Part shown: piece after piece, positions 33,441 to 45,777 of the stretch
How the letters are laid out: each line of letters opens with the position of its first letter
How positions within the stretch are numbered: position 1 is the stretch's first letter
Assembly: GCA_033980235.1 (NCBI GenBank)
Contig: CM067069.1
Coordinates: 1,546,755-1,610,754 of the forward strand
Reading direction: 5' to 3'
Length of the DNA: 64,000 nt
Origin: Diadema setosum
Lineage: Eukaryota; Echinodermata; Echinoidea; Diadematoida; Diadematidae
The notes under the pieces: model-generated
Databases searched by the model: none
The model's input: the letters and a program-made list of their open reading frames with translations, nothing else
What the model was told of the DNA's origin: nothing
Position numbers and translations under genes: made by a program

Positions 33441-33849
33441 ACAACTATAGGCCTAAGTTACGATTTGTATCCCCTAAATGTAATAACAACGCTAAATGTA
33501 ATATCGACCCTAAATGTAATACATCTTAACCCTAAATGTAACAAAAACCCTAAATGTAACACATTTTAACGCTAAATGTAATAATCGAGTCAACCCTATA
33601 TGTAATACATTTTAACCCTATAATCGTAGACAACCCTATGACTTAATACATGTCAACCCTAAATGTAATATCGACCCTAAATTTAATAATTTTTAACCCT
33701 AAATGTATCCATCCTAAATGTAATACATCTTAACCCTAAATGTTTCGCAGTTATAATGTAACATGATTTGTCTGGTAACATTTTCCTTAACAACACAATT
33801 ATACAAAAAGTAAACCTATTATTGGAAAATTGAGCAAAGAAAATGGGAT

Positions 33850-33920
33850 GCCATCGTGATTTGAACCCGAGACCTCGTGATTGCTGGCCCGGTGCTCTAC
33901 CGACTGAGCTATAGATAGTC
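33850..33920 (-). other. tRNA-like sequence, SINE head or pseudo-tRNA
   Basis: On the minus strand an A box (TAGCTCAGTCGGTAGAGC) and a B box (GGGTTCAAATC) are correctly spaced, and the anticodon position would read AGC. The acceptor stem does not pair and the anticodon stem is poor, so this is not a functional tRNA-Ala. Confidence 0.55.
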
Positions 33921-35302
33921 CTAATTCAGTGTTCGTCCAAGAAACCCTAAATTCTCAATGCTCGGATGGTCAGAAGCTGAGTGCGCTTTGTGTGTGAACC
34001 CGAAGGATAATTCAACTTGGGGATAAATGCGAGGGATCACCGAAGTGATGCAGCTTTTTTGAGTATGTAACAAAAGTAAACAGAGGAAAACTGACCAGAA
34101 ATGAATATAATTTATTATTGGAAAATGGGTAAACCTCGCAGTTTAGTTTTACAGACAATTAACTCTCATGCAAAGCGCATTCCAGATAGTATCTTGTACT
34201 TTTTGTTCGAATATCATCAATGAAATTAAAACTTGTTTACCAAAACATACACCATTTTTAGACTTTACTTCTATATACGTGAGTATACAAAAACGGAGTG
34301 GGATATACGTCCGTTGGAAACACGCATTCATCGTATTTAGATCAAATTCCACTTTTACAAAGTTAAAAAAGTATTATTTGTGTAATTTCTTCTTCTTCTT
34401 CTTCTTCTGATTAAGAAGAAGAAGAAATTTAACAGATAATTATACAGATTATATAATACAGATAATTATACAGATTTCTTCGAGATCATACACTGATGTA
34501 TTATTTTGTGGGGAAAAAAGAAGACTCACTGAAAATAAGAGTTAATTACAACTGTGTCAGTGTATAGACCTACATAAATAGAACATTTAGGTTTTACCAA
34601 AGCTTTTTGATATCAAATTCAAACCATCTACAAACTCACTATAAACCATCAATCCACCAACTTACAATTAATTACCTTGAATACGTGCAGTTTGTACACA
34701 AAACCAATTTTCCTTTCTATAGTGGCTATGGAATTTTCCGGATATCAACATAAAAAATGACAGACAATTGAAACATTCCTTTAATAAGTCATCGCCAAAT
34801 ATCATCAGACTCTCATCAATGTATCACAAGTTGATCCACTCATACGCAAATTTCCTCTTCGTGACAGGCCCCTAGCATTTTCCGCGACTTATGTCCCACT
34901 ATTTCTGTTTTAAACTTGTGTAATACATGTATATTGTTTTCCGCTGTAATACTGTCTGCTAAGTTTCCTTCTTCTTTACCCGCCCCCCTTGATTTCATGT
35001 ATGTTGCATATCCAGTGTGCATCTTTTAAGAGCAGCAATAGTTGCTTAGATTTGCTTTTGTTGTTTACCCAGGTAGAATCACACAAAGTCTTACATTTTC
35101 CTTTGTTTACTCAAAGTTAATTATCGTCCATGTGACATAGTTTTTAATTATATTACCTTTATCATACTATCACACACACAGCTTGCATTCCAGTCGTTCT
35201 GTGTTCATGATTGTTTACAGTTATCTTATTATGTTTACAGTTTTACATTGAGGGCCTTTATTACATTTAGCGTTAAAATGTATTACATTTAGGATCGTTA
35301 TT

Positions 35303-35350
35303 ACATTTATTTGATTTGATTTGATTTGATTTATTTATTCTCCGTATGGC
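35303..35350 (-). repeat. AAATC tail inside the foldback arm
   Basis: TTTGATTTGATTTGATTTG followed by ATTTATTCTCCGTATGG reads on the minus strand as a LINE/SINE tail, interrupting the right arm array. Confidence 0.5.
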
Positions 35351-35699
35351 ATCATTTACATTTGGGGAAAAAATGTATTACATTTAGGGTGGATATTACA
35401 TTTAGGGTAAAGATATAGACAGTTAGGGTGAATGCTACATTTAGGGTTGACATAATATATTACATTTAGGATTGTTATTACATTTAGGGTTGACATGTAT
35501 TACATTATAGGGTTGTCTCCGGTTCTTACATTTAGGGTTAAAATATAGTACATTTAGGGTTGACTTGATTATCATACATTTAGTGTTAAGATGTATTACA
35601 TTTAGGGCTGTTATTATATTTACGGTTAAGGTGTATTACATTTAGTGTCGATATTACATTTGGCGTTGTTATTACATTTAGGGGTGATACAACAATGAT

Positions 35700-36640
35700 T
35701 CGTGTCGTCATGTAGGCCTATGTACACAGAAAATGTTGAGAGAATCACACAAAATTTCATTTTTATGAAAAGACCACATTCCCTGTAGTTTTTACTGGCG
35801 CAATAATGTGAAGGTAATTTATTATATGAGGATAATCTTTTTATATAAGTCAATTCCTCTTATTTCATAGCGCCATGGAAAAGTGAAAATATGTTGAATT
35901 TTCTTTGTATTTTTATTTCTATCGTTGCACAAAGGCCTATACATGTCGTCACAAAATAATGCAGTCGTCTCATGTTATTTGCGTTTTTTTTTTTCTTTTA
36001 AAGGCCAAAACATAGTTCTTAGAAGGGTTCAAAATTCATCCTCTACCATTAGGACTTTGCTTACAATATCAAAAGGGTCTATACCAAACCAACAAGCTAA
36101 AGTGATCACCTAAACTATGAACAATTTCATGTTCTTTGGAACCATTAGTTGTAACATCTTACAAAAAGCATATCACGAAGCGGGGAACACAAAATAAATA
36201 TTCATCAAGCTTTAAATGGGTCACTCACTACGGCCCAGGGGTGGGCCCTGAACCTTCGACACAGTAAATACATTATACTGTATAAGAGATAGATTTCCAG
36301 ATGTTTCAGTTATCATCTCTATCTCGTGGTCTATACAGGCAAATTTTACCGTATGTACATACATTTACAGGTAAAGGCATACAACAACTTATTAGAAAAA
36401 AAATGAGATATTTCACGTAGGAGTCAAATCTATTTTGAAGCTCATGCGAGTGTCACGTGGAGTAAGCAATATCATCTGTTCTGCATAAAGTTGCAAAGTC
36501 TGAGTTTACATATTTTTTTTCCTTATTTTTTTTTCGGAATGATTAATGTTTAGTATAGATAGCTTTTTAGGAGTGGCATTTATTGTGACATTATTCTCAA
36601 TATCTTTATTCTTGGTTCTTCTTGATATTCTCGTCTATAC
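35700..36640. other. Non-coding interval upstream of the anchor exon
   Basis: No gene seen. AT-rich; ends in a pyrimidine-rich stretch and the acceptor at 36642. Confidence 0.4.
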
Positions 36641-36642
36641 AG

Positions 36643-36835
36643 ATAAAGGTCGTCGTAGGGTGGAGGAGCGAAAATGAAAAAGTATATGTCAACTGCGTTC
36701 GTATCCTTACTGGCTTTGACTGGTGGGACCATCTTACTGTCAGCGGCCTACATAGCAGTTAGACAAGGGGATTCTACAGGTGTTGTTCGTGCTCCTAACG
36801 ACTACAACCCGTCCCCAGTACGCATCTTTTCAAAG
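36643..36835 (+). CDS. Signal-anchor exon, possible first coding exon of an NXPE-family gene
   Basis: It is bounded by a good acceptor (TCGTCTATACAG ending 36642) and a donor (AAG/GTACAC after 36835, phase 0). The ATG is at 36674, after a 31-nt untranslated stretch. The 54 encoded residues begin MKKYMST followed by about 20 hydrophobic residues (AFVSLLALTGGTILLSAAYI), then a polar segment: a type II signal anchor or signal peptide. NXPE proteins begin this way and the next strong coding exon downstream on this strand is NXPE, so I infer a link. No homology beyond topology is visible in this exon itself. Confidence 0.5.
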
Positions 36836-36857
36836 GTACACAAAGGATGTCCTTAGT

Positions 36858-37038
36858 CAGTGGCGGATCCAGAGGGGGCGCAACCGGCGCACGCCCCCCC
36901 CCCCCCCTTTATTTGTCGTTAAAAACAAAAGAGATAAAAAGAAAAAAAAAATGAAATGAAACACGGAAGTGGCACCAGAAATATTAGTCACGCCCCCCCC
37001 CCCCCTCCCCCTTTACAGCATTCCTGGATCCGCCCCTG
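36858..37038. mobile_element. 181-bp MITE with CAGTGGCGGATCCAG ends
   Basis: Inverted termini CAGTGGCGGATCCAG and CTGGATCCGCCCCTG pair with one mismatch. TTAGT flanks both sides (36853-36857, 37039-37043). Interior C tracts are of 13-14 nt. It sits 22 nt after the exon donor. Confidence 0.85.
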
Positions 37039-37399
37039 TTAGTGACCATTAATAAGGAAAATTAGGGCTTAAATATCCAAATATCAATCATTCTTCTCAA
37101 AACAGATTTCTCTGTTTTTTATTTCTCTCAAGATATTCATTTAGATTGCCTAATAGCACAGGATGTCACTGATCACAGTGTATAGTTAAGAGTTCGAGTC
37201 CTTCGAGATTTCATGCCATATCTGGGTACATGAATAGTGCCCTTACATGCCTAACAAAGGCTTAAAACGCAATAGACGTAACTTTTCCAGGAGGCATTGT
37301 GTCCATATATTCTGTTACACTGGTGACAAAAATGTGAAAACTGGCCCCAATTCATCTGTGCAGAGAGATACCATATTCTTTACGCACAAAATGTTAATG

Positions 37400-38020
37400 T
37401 AAGTCATTTATATACAAAATGAATAGTAAGGAATCTAAGTTTAACCCTTGGGGACTCCACACTTTATTGCCTGTGGTCTACATTGGATCTTATTAACAAA
37501 TGGACACTGAGTGCGATCTGTCAGGCAACTCCAGAACCATTCAACCACTGAATCAGACAGGCCATACAGACGCATCTTACGTAAAATAGTAGCATGGTGC
37601 ACTATGTCGAATGCCTTCTTTAAATTAAATGCTACTACACCTACAAACATTCATTGGTCAAGTTTGCTGAGTCAGTATTCAGTCACATTAATTACGGCCG
37701 TTCGTTGTTGAGTGTTTGGGTCTAAATCCTGATTGATGCACAGTCAGAAGTCCTTTCTCTTACAGATATTTGCACAATTGATCAAATATAAATTTTCCAT
37801 AACGTTTGCTATTACTGGTAAAATAGATATTGGTCTGTAATTGTTCACCAGCGATCTTTGACCTGTACCTTTGGGCGCGACGCGAGACCGTTTCCTCGCC
37901 AACGGAACCTTGTTTTGGTGCATCGACAGTTTAGAAACATAAGTGAGAGGTTCACATATATATTCATGGATATATACATGGATATTTATGGACATGACTA
38001 TATTCATGACTATAAAAAAA
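37400..38020 (-). pseudogene. LINE RT fragment, motifs 1-4
   Basis: Minus strand: NNYRPISILPVIANVMENL (near 37820) and, downstream after a frameshift, NLKKAFDIVHHATILRKMRL to IKCGVPKG (37441-37625). The sequence stops there. Degraded. Confidence 0.75.
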
Positions 38021-38271
38021 AAAGAAAACGAAATATTTTGGGGTGATAATTACTGTTCTAATAAAAAGAAAATGACTAAGCTGAGACAAATGCAAATCTT
38101 TTCTTTTCTAAATTTTATGACCAGAAAACAAAGCATCAGTGTGTCTTTGTGTGTGAAGGTTAAAAGCAATTCTGAGGGTCTTCTTTTGCAATAATAAAAG
38201 TTTATCTAGTAATGTCTGGTAGGGGGTCTGGGTCAATTACCCCCTGTGCATTTACCCCGACCCTTCCCCTG

Positions 38272-38350
38272 ACCCTATAACCCTAATCCTAATCCTGAAC
38301 CTAATCCTAACCCTAACCCAAACTCTAACCCTAAAACTAACATTAATCCT
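38272..38350. repeat. Degenerate telomere-like CCCTAA stretch
   Basis: Imperfect CCTAAC/CCTAAT repeats lie between two LINE fragments. Too degenerate for a recent telomere insertion. Confidence 0.65.
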
Positions 38351-38399
38351 TTACTTTGACCTTATCACTGACCAGTATATAGCCGGGGGTAGTTGCCCT

Positions 38400-39010
38400 G
38401 ATACGCTGGTAAGTATTGCTCCCAAGCCGATTCAGATACGGTACTATCGAACTTGAATATAAAATCATTCATACAGATAAGGAAAGCAAGTATCTTAACC
38501 TATTTATTACACCTATCATTGCGTGAGATAGTTTTACAAATATCATTTATGTGACATTTCCATGAACGTTTTTTATCAGCACAAACACCTAAAAAATTAA
38601 TGGGTGAAACTACTTCTAGAGGAGCATTATCAAATATAATATTACCTGGTGGGTTATCTAATGAGTTACTAAAAAAAAACAACCAACACTTTGTCTTCGT
38701 TATATTCAATAATGAGTTATTCGCAAAAATACATTGTGTAATAACTTTAAGCAATTATTTACTGTTCTTACCAAAATATCAGTCAGGGTGAGATTAAAAA
38801 AGATTAGAGTCATCTGCAAATAATATAAACTACAATTTGTCCGAGGAGCTATGAAAATCATTAATGCTTGATTATGAATAGCAATGGGCCTAACAAGCTT
38901 CCTTGTTTGACACTACATTCAATTGCTTTCTGATAGAAGTCAAAACCACTGACATGCGCATATTGAGATCTGTAGCTTTTGACCCCATTCCTATAGGTTG
39001 AAGGCATAAT
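38400..39010 (-). pseudogene. LINE RT fragment, motifs 4-7
   Basis: Minus strand: VKQGSLLGPLLFI (about 38900), a FADD-type catalytic motif (about 38830) and NITKTKCWLFFFSN to FLGVCADKKRSWKCHI (38540-38710). In transcription order it precedes the fragment holding motifs 1-4, so the two pieces are out of order. Confidence 0.7.
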
Positions 39011-39731
39011 TTACCATTTGCAGAAGAAACAAAAGCCCAGCATTAGTGATTTAAAATAGTTCTAAAATGTGAATTGGGGATAGAAACAACCACTGTAAAA
39101 ATTTGAATTCATATAATCGGTGTTAAGTATTGTTGAATACACAAAATGTAAACAATAGTTATAATAAAACTGTTTCCAGACTAAACCGTCTACAGTTACG
39201 GTTTAATGAGAAAATACTGTTATCTCTTTATATTTAAGGCTTTATTGCAAAAATTTTATAAGGTAGGATGTTTTGTGATACAACAGACCTACACATATGA
39301 ATCAATTGTCGATTATATTTATTTTTTTTTTTTAAACAGCTGCTCCCAAAAGTAAACAGGACCTTTAACACGTAAAGGGTATGATAGTTGGAGTAGACGA
39401 ATAGTATATAGGCGATACCTTGTTAGAGGTGGAACCTCATTTTGTCCGACCTTGCTATAACGGGATTTCCCTTACGTTGTTTGTGAATCAAAGATAATTC
39501 TGCTGCTTGCAGCTGGCTCTCCTTGACAACCCACCTCTACACGTCACAACATAAGTGATTATCATCTAATACCACTTCTTTCATTTCTGGTCCTTAACCC
39601 CATGATATTAAGGAGACTGAAAGAAAACATCCATTGTGTATACGTCAGATACAAAAGCACAATGAACATGATAAATTGCAAGAGGCCTACGTGTTTCACA
39701 TGAAAATGTAAAGATGTATTTCTCTTTGCAG
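39011..39731. other. Non-coding interval
   Basis: No gene seen; intron sequence if the flanking exons belong together. Confidence 0.3.
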
Positions 39732-39783
39732 GCCCCGTCGGTATTATTTGCCAACATGACCTTCAAAACTCCGCTGAAACAGG
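39732..39783 (+). CDS. Doubtful 52-nt exon
   Basis: Acceptor TCTCTTTGCAG ends at 39731 and a GTCAGT donor starts at 39784. It is open in phase 0 from the previous exon and encodes APSVLFANMTFKTPLKQ, with one N-glycosylation sequon, then leaves phase 1. The NXPE exon offers a matching phase-1 acceptor at 61650. An alternative acceptor at 61631 would instead join the anchor exon directly. Short exons like this arise by chance. Confidence 0.35.
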
Positions 39784-41334
39784 GTCAGTAGTGTTCATTA
39801 GTCTCTATTCAGTGCACTAATGTTTAGCATACAACTTCCGTCCCAGCATATAGTTCGTGTATACTTATCAGCGCTTGAAGTGACATCAATCACCAGCGCA
39901 ATTATACATATTATAGGAAGGGAAAACAAGACAGTGTTATGCGACGATCGTTAAAAAAAAGGTTCATGTGTTTCACAGTAGGATATTCGTCACGATCATT
40001 AAGGTAATGATTTGATTTCATTTGGTTTGATTTGATATTCATTCCCATTTCCAAAATTACAAAATCACAAACAGCTAGGAAGAAAGGAAGACGACTCGTG
40101 ATGCTAGAAATCATACATTTAGATTACAAAACTGTTGGAAATAGCGTGATACACTAAAGAGCTGGTACAATGCGAATACTTGGTGAAAAAAAAATAAAAA
40201 GATAAAAAAATGTTAGATAGTCAAGATTTGACACAAATGATATTACGGTGAGCGCCATCATAAATGAATGTATACTTGGTGCAATGAGTGTTCGCAAACG
40301 CGGCAAATGAAACTCGCTTTATCGTCTTGTTGGATATTTGTGAAGAAACTGATATCTAAAGAACAGATCTGACACGGGAAAGGCAGCGTAGTTTTATCTT
40401 TTAGGTTGTCGTTAGTTATGAACACCTTCACCAAGGAACGATCAAAATTTTACCACAGAATTGTAACCCACTTTGGCAACACCGCATTCTCTCCAAACGT
40501 TTTAAGTACTGTATGTGTTTTCAGCAGACTGTAATGTTTCCAGAGAACCAATACTGTGTTGATGCAACGGTGGGGTAATCGTCACTGTGCTGTAAGAAGA
40601 CACATGTACCATATGGTATCCTGAAATTGGGACATATGTCCCAATTTCATGATACACAGAGTGCCAGACAGTTTGTCACATTCCGTCTACATTTGGATAA
40701 AGATACCACACCATCAGCCACACTGTCGTGATTAACACCACATTTTGAATCATGCTTTGATATATTTCATTTCATAACTAAACACAGGTGACCTCAATAT
40801 GATTAATTAACACACTCTACTAGTTTTATATTTCAGAGTTATAACTACACTGGTGACCTCAACATACTCAACCACACTCTGGTTTACTCAACATTGTCTA
40901 TTACGCTATGAAACATTTCATATATTCTACTATACTGTTGTACACTCTAAACAGTCTACCACACTATCGTCATGATCGTACACCGCATGAATTATAGGCA
41001 ACCACACTAAGGAACATTATTTCGCATTGTCTACTACACCGTGGTACACTTGTTGTTGCTACCTGTGGTTACACTCCACATTTCTACTATTTATTCGCAA
41101 TACACTCCACATTATCTATATAGCACACAGTGGTACATGTATTAATACTCCACAAGTATAATAGTCTACCACAATTTACAACACAATGTACAAATCGGCA
41201 ATGCACAGGAAGAAAATGACAAAAATGAAATACTTCGGGAGAAATGAAACTTTAGTCCAATGTTGCGAAAGAAAAATTACCATGATGTTTCCTACTTAAA
41301 GTTTACGTAGTTATCCTTAGGAGCTCTATATTTC
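39784..41334. other. Non-coding interval
   Basis: No gene. From 40770 to 41170 there are loosely repeated CACACT/TCTACCACACT words. A near-perfect hairpin lies at 40616-40655. Confidence 0.35.
40616..40655. repeat. 40-nt self-complementary palindrome
   Basis: GTATCCTGAAATTGGGACAT and ATGTCCCAATTTCATGATAC pair with a single mismatch and no loop. The central 28 nt (40622-40649) are a perfect palindrome around CATATG. Confidence 0.85.
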
Positions 41335-42660
41335 AATTTTCAATTCAATTCAATTTCAATAGTTTATCTATTTCCATCATCGAAAAAAAGAAAAGGAAAA
41401 GGGAACATGATCCAAAGTGGTACAAGTTTTCAATTTGTCTTTCATTCGTCTGATAAAAGCATTTGTTTCAAGTACAATATAAAGTATATGCACGAATGAT
41501 GTCATAAAAAAGAAACAATGCACTTTGCCATAGCAACAAAAATAGTAAATAATCATAACGATGAAAAACGGTGTTCCACTAAAAAGCCAATCTTGTAAGA
41601 CGTGGAACACTTGAACAAAACAACAACAGCATCAATTTGTTATACCAATAACACATATTCGTATTATTATATCATATTCTCCTATATGCTATTGTACATT
41701 TACTCATTGATATATGATGCTGATACTATAAATGATACTTACTATGATTTTAGAATGCAAACATATAAACTATATAACATATCACATTTATGGCACAGAC
41801 ACTATAAGGCTACATGCCAGGTAAATTGACCAGAAAGGAAGATATACAATCGGCCACACTAAACATAACGACAACAACAACAACTACAACAACAACACAA
41901 AACACAGAAATAACAGAAATGGAGAAAATGAACTCAGACAGCTACTGGACAACGAAGAACGAGGAAAGAGGAGCAGGGAAGAGTGGAGAAGGGAAAGGAG
42001 AAGGAGAGGGATGGAAAAGGTCTGTGGACACGCTACAAAATCTCAAGGACAAGTGAAATATAGCGGTTTTCTTTCATTAAACGGAATTAACTGGTATATA
42101 TGGAAAGCAAATATAAGTTTATACTTGAATGTAAATAACTTCACAGATTCTTTTAAATCATTATCTAAGCTATTCCAAAATCTGGGTCCGGTATAAACGA
42201 ATGTATTTTGAGTGTGTACAGTTCTCACTAAGGGAAGATGAAATTCTTTAGATTGTCTCGTGGGATGGTTATGTACGTGGCTATTTATCAGAAGATTTAA
42301 CCGTTGAGATAGCATTTTATTATGATGACGTCGACCTGATGTCATTGCTGATTCAAAATAAAATGCACTACATTAATCATTCTTACATCCTTCCATTGAA
42401 AGTACTGAAGAGTTGAAATGACTTAACACGAATATTTTAAGGGAGAAGGGTTGAAGTTGCTATGTTGTCGACCAGTATACGTGTCTTGGAGAATTTCTAT
42501 AAATTATGTAGGACCGCTGAGTTGCGTTTCACTTCAAAAAAGGTACAGCAATTTCACGATTTGTTCTATTCTAATATAGTCGTTTGGAGAATATATCATG
42601 GTTTTCAAAAAAGAAGAAGAGAAATTAAGTGGTTATGTACACAGTAATTGTCATCTATTC
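41335..42660 (-). pseudogene. LINE 3' end
   Basis: On the minus strand, TRQSKEFHLPLVRTVHT to FVYTGPRFWNSLDNDLKESV (about 42105-42260) is the conserved C-terminal end of CR1/L2-like proteins. A long AT-rich 3' region follows, ending in AATTG repeats (41337-41362). An ACA-rich microsatellite lies at 41868-41900. It may be the 3' end of the LINE at 43317-45770 after an internal deletion that removed RT. Confidence 0.65.
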
Positions 42661-43316
42661 AAAGTAAGTGGGAATAACGGTGATATGGTGGTGGCATGAG
42701 AATGTTCTGATCAGCCTTCTGATTGGATTGTTATAATTGAACCTCTTCCATTGAAAGTCACGGCCTTCCAAGCTTCAGTTGAACTTTCAAATCTACAATT
42801 TGCTGGTGGATGGTACATGAAACTATTCAGTGAGTAGAGATGTATGTCAGTATGTCAACAATTATTGGTCAACACCTTGAATAAAAAACATCGAATGCTC
42901 GTTATTGCACCCCCCCCCCCCCCAAAAAAAAAGACCAAGAAACACCAATCCCCATAATAGTGACATAGTACAAATAATAATCATGCAATTATAAAATACC
43001 GGACGTTCAATTTTTAAGAAAATATACCAAGTAAATTGAGATGCTTTAAATTCACATGTATCTAAAGGTTATTTCAGACAGTCAGATGCGTTTCCTATAA
43101 GTGATCCGTTTAAGGCATTAAAGTGCTACAATTGTGACTCTGTCTGAAGTAAAATTCGGTCACGTATAGTCGCAGATGGTTAGACAGAACGTGATCGGAG
43201 GAACTTATCACCCAATTTCAGACTTTGATCGTATGGTATATGATGATGCAGCTGCTAAGTAATCAGCAGATAACGTGAAACTTCGGGAATATTGCTTGCT
43301 TAACTGCAGGAACTGT
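42661..43316. other. Non-coding interval with C14
   Basis: A run of about 14 C followed by A9 near 42910-42932. No gene seen. Confidence 0.35.
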
Positions 43317-43563
43317 TCAACGCAATCTCACTTTATTTGAAGACCCCTGAGTTATGTAGTCAGATGTGTATACACGATATACATCAATACTCTTCAATTC
43401 TTTTATAACAAATTCTTCTGTGATATCCGTGAAATATAATATGCTATCAGTTACAGGTACATCTTGGAGACAGCTGTCCTCGTCACATTGATTTCGGTTT
43501 CGCATGGTTAATCTGTTTATTCTATCCGATACAGTATTGAATATCTGATTTCATATTTGTTTT

Positions 43564-44622
43564 CTATAACTTTTCCTTCATATTCCAACTATATTCTGTT
43601 TCACTTTTTATGTTTGACAAAAGCTCATTAATAACCTTCCATTTCTGTTTTAAATCCTCATTCATAATACTCTGAAATTTATTACAATAATATTTCCGTT
43701 TCAATTTCTTATTCATATTGTTTATCTTATTGCGGATGCGTTTATATTCTATCCAAAAATGCTGCATAGATCGTGTATCGGAAACAGACTTACAATGATC
43801 AAATTTTGATTTGTAATAATCTCTGTCCCTTGAAAGTATCAGATATTCATTGGTTATCCGTGGTTTCTTTGTTATGTTGACGTAGGGAGCGTGTTTATCG
43901 CACAGTTCAACAAACTTTGCTTTGAACTCTAGCCACATAGTCCCAGTTTACAGAAGATAAATCATTCATGAACTTTTCAGAGTCAAAATTGCGAAAAGAT
44001 CTCATATTCGAAATTTTAGGATGAGATTTATCATGTTTTTCTGAAAGGATTGCATATAAAGAGTGGTCACTTATATCCACAGATTGAACACCAGATGTTA
44101 ATGAGCCGAGAGACTGAGATACAAAAAACAAATCAATCAATGTTTTACTGAACGGAGTAATGCGAGTTGGTTTTGAAATCAGCTGGTTAAACTGTAAAAC
44201 CTCACACATGCGTGTTACTATATGTGATAATACATTATCGATTAACATGTTACAATTCATATCTCCTCTAATTAACACTTTATCTGTCACAGTACAAACA
44301 TTTCCAAAATTACACTCCATGGTTTCAAACTCATCTGTTGTGGCCTTTGGTGGTCGATACACTTTACCAAGAAGATATGGTTTGTGATTTTTCATTTGAA
44401 TTTCAATCCACATTACTTCTAAGGATTTTTCTTCTAAGTCTTCTCTTCTCTATACATGATATCAATTTTGATATAGCATCCGACACCACCATCTCCTCCA
44501 TTAACTATATCTTTTCCCTCAAAAACATATCCATTTATATGTAGACAACCGGTGGGAAAGTTGTTATCAAGCAACGTCTCAGTTATAGCAAATACATCAT
44601 GCGGGTTTGACTCTAAGAACAA
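43564..44622 (-). pseudogene. LINE endonuclease in three frames
   Basis: 44622-44434 holds the first half (VFAITETLLDN, GGDGGVGCYI). 44413-43907 holds the middle (GKVYRPPKATT, LIRGDMNCNML, DISDHSLYAIL). 43938-43564 holds the linker (KFVELCDKHAPY, KLKRKYYCNKF). Catalytic-motif regions are recognisable; frameshifts near 44640, 44430 and 43935 break it. Confidence 0.8.
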
Positions 44623-45583
44623 TTGAATATCATCTTTCTTATTCCGTAAACTATACGAACATTTAAATGTGCGATTTTAATACCTTTTCCCTGAGGATAA
44701 TAAGGTGTACATTCGAAAAACTCATCATATTTAATAGATGAATGTATTTCTTTCCCTGGTGAATTTTCTATATAACCTGGAAGTTCATTCATACAGCCAA
44801 CATTGCATATCCAGTCTTCGGATGATGTATCGTCTGTGACATTTCCACATTTAACGTGTGACCATTTCGAACATTGTATACAAAGAATTGACTGTCTGTG
44901 GCTTGTGAGATCTTCATGGATGTAGATCCGAGTCCCTTTCAATTTAGCTCTGTTGCTATATATCAACCGTCGAACACTGTAGCGAGCAAATTTCATGATG
45001 ATGGCTCGTGGCTTTCCATCTGCTCTCGATCCTGATCTTGTGGTAACTCGATGACTGCGATCGATGTCGGTCCCCGCAAGGTTAATGTCAAGCTTCTCCT
45101 GGACGACCTTTCGAACGACGTCATCTGTGTTTTCGTTCGCCTGCTCTGGGATTCCATGGAATCGGAGACAATTTCTCCGGCTGTGTTGCTCCTGCGTTTC
45201 ACATGTACTCTTCATCCGCTCGATTTCTTTGTTGAGATCGTTTACCTTCCTTGTGAGTGACGTAATTTCATCCTTTTGTTGGTCAAGATCAAGCTGTACT
45301 GCTTCGAACACCGATTGCGTAACACTTTCCACGATGACTTCAACAATTGCGTCAACCAGCCTTTTTTTGTGTGTGTGTGTGTGGCTTCAGCGCAGAGAGC
45401 TTGTACAATAGACTTTTGAAGAAGATCTGGGGACATTGAACCTCCTTTGCCTGGGACTGATGATTCACTTGGGTGACCATCATTTTCTTCTGACGGTACA
45501 TCAGAGTTGATGGTCCCCTGCTCCGTCCCATGAAGAGTTTGGGTGTCTTCCGATGTACCTGGTTTGTTCTTGGTGCGCACCAT
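44613..45583 (-). pseudogene. LINE ORF1 fused to partial PHD-like finger and ORF2 start
   Basis: The first frame (45583-45242) has a Ser/Glu-rich N-terminus and is broken at the GT repeat near 45370. The next (45332-44613) has a coiled coil (residues about 5-55 of 239), then SRRNCLRFHGIPE and DIDRSHRV, typical of the ORF1 RNA-binding domain. After LTSHRQS the text jumps in frame to ILCIQCSKWSHVKCG and a CNVGC, the second half of a PHD-type zinc finger, and then to the ORF2 start IKIAHLNVR. An internal deletion appears to have fused the parts. Confidence 0.75.
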
Positions 45584-45777
45584 CCTTGCTCAAATATCTG
45601 CTGAAATACTTGCCAGTTCTGATGAGATATGAGTCTGATGTCAGTCAAGTGGTAGTAGAAACGCAGAGTTCACTTTGACAATTCCGTTCCGCAAATTTAA
45701 GAGAATTTGGAGGTGAAATTAAGCAGTGCGTATTCACACACCTACCACTACCACTACCAAACTCTATTTTTTTTTTA

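Larger units (their letters stand above)
33471..35684. mobile_element. Foldback transposon with CCCTAAATGTAAT arms
   Basis: The terminal 40 nt (33471-33510 and complement of 35645-35684) agree at 38 of 40 positions, starting CCCCTAAATGTAATAACAAC. Both arms are degenerate arrays of CCCTAAATGTAATA (left to 33745; right from about 35250, complement strand). The centre of about 1.5 kb has no ORF. This is the layout of foldback/TU-type elements known from sea urchins and flies. No clear target duplication. Confidence 0.75.
43317..45770 (-). mobile_element. LINE with ORF1, PHD-like motif and endonuclease, RT missing
   Basis: Minus-strand CR1-like element. From its 5' end it holds a 5' UTR (45770-45590), ORF1, part of a PHD-like finger, the endonuclease in three frames and the start of the linker to RT. 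It stops near 43317 without RT motifs. Several single frameshifts. Confidence 0.8.

Noticed and set aside
33850..33920. Functional tRNA-Ala gene on the minus strand
   Set aside because: A and B boxes fit, but the acceptor stem does not pair and the anticodon stem is poor; it lies inside a transposable element.
38272..38350. True interstitial telomere
   Set aside because: The repeats are too degenerate and short; similar low-complexity CCCTAA text occurs in many marine invertebrate repeats.
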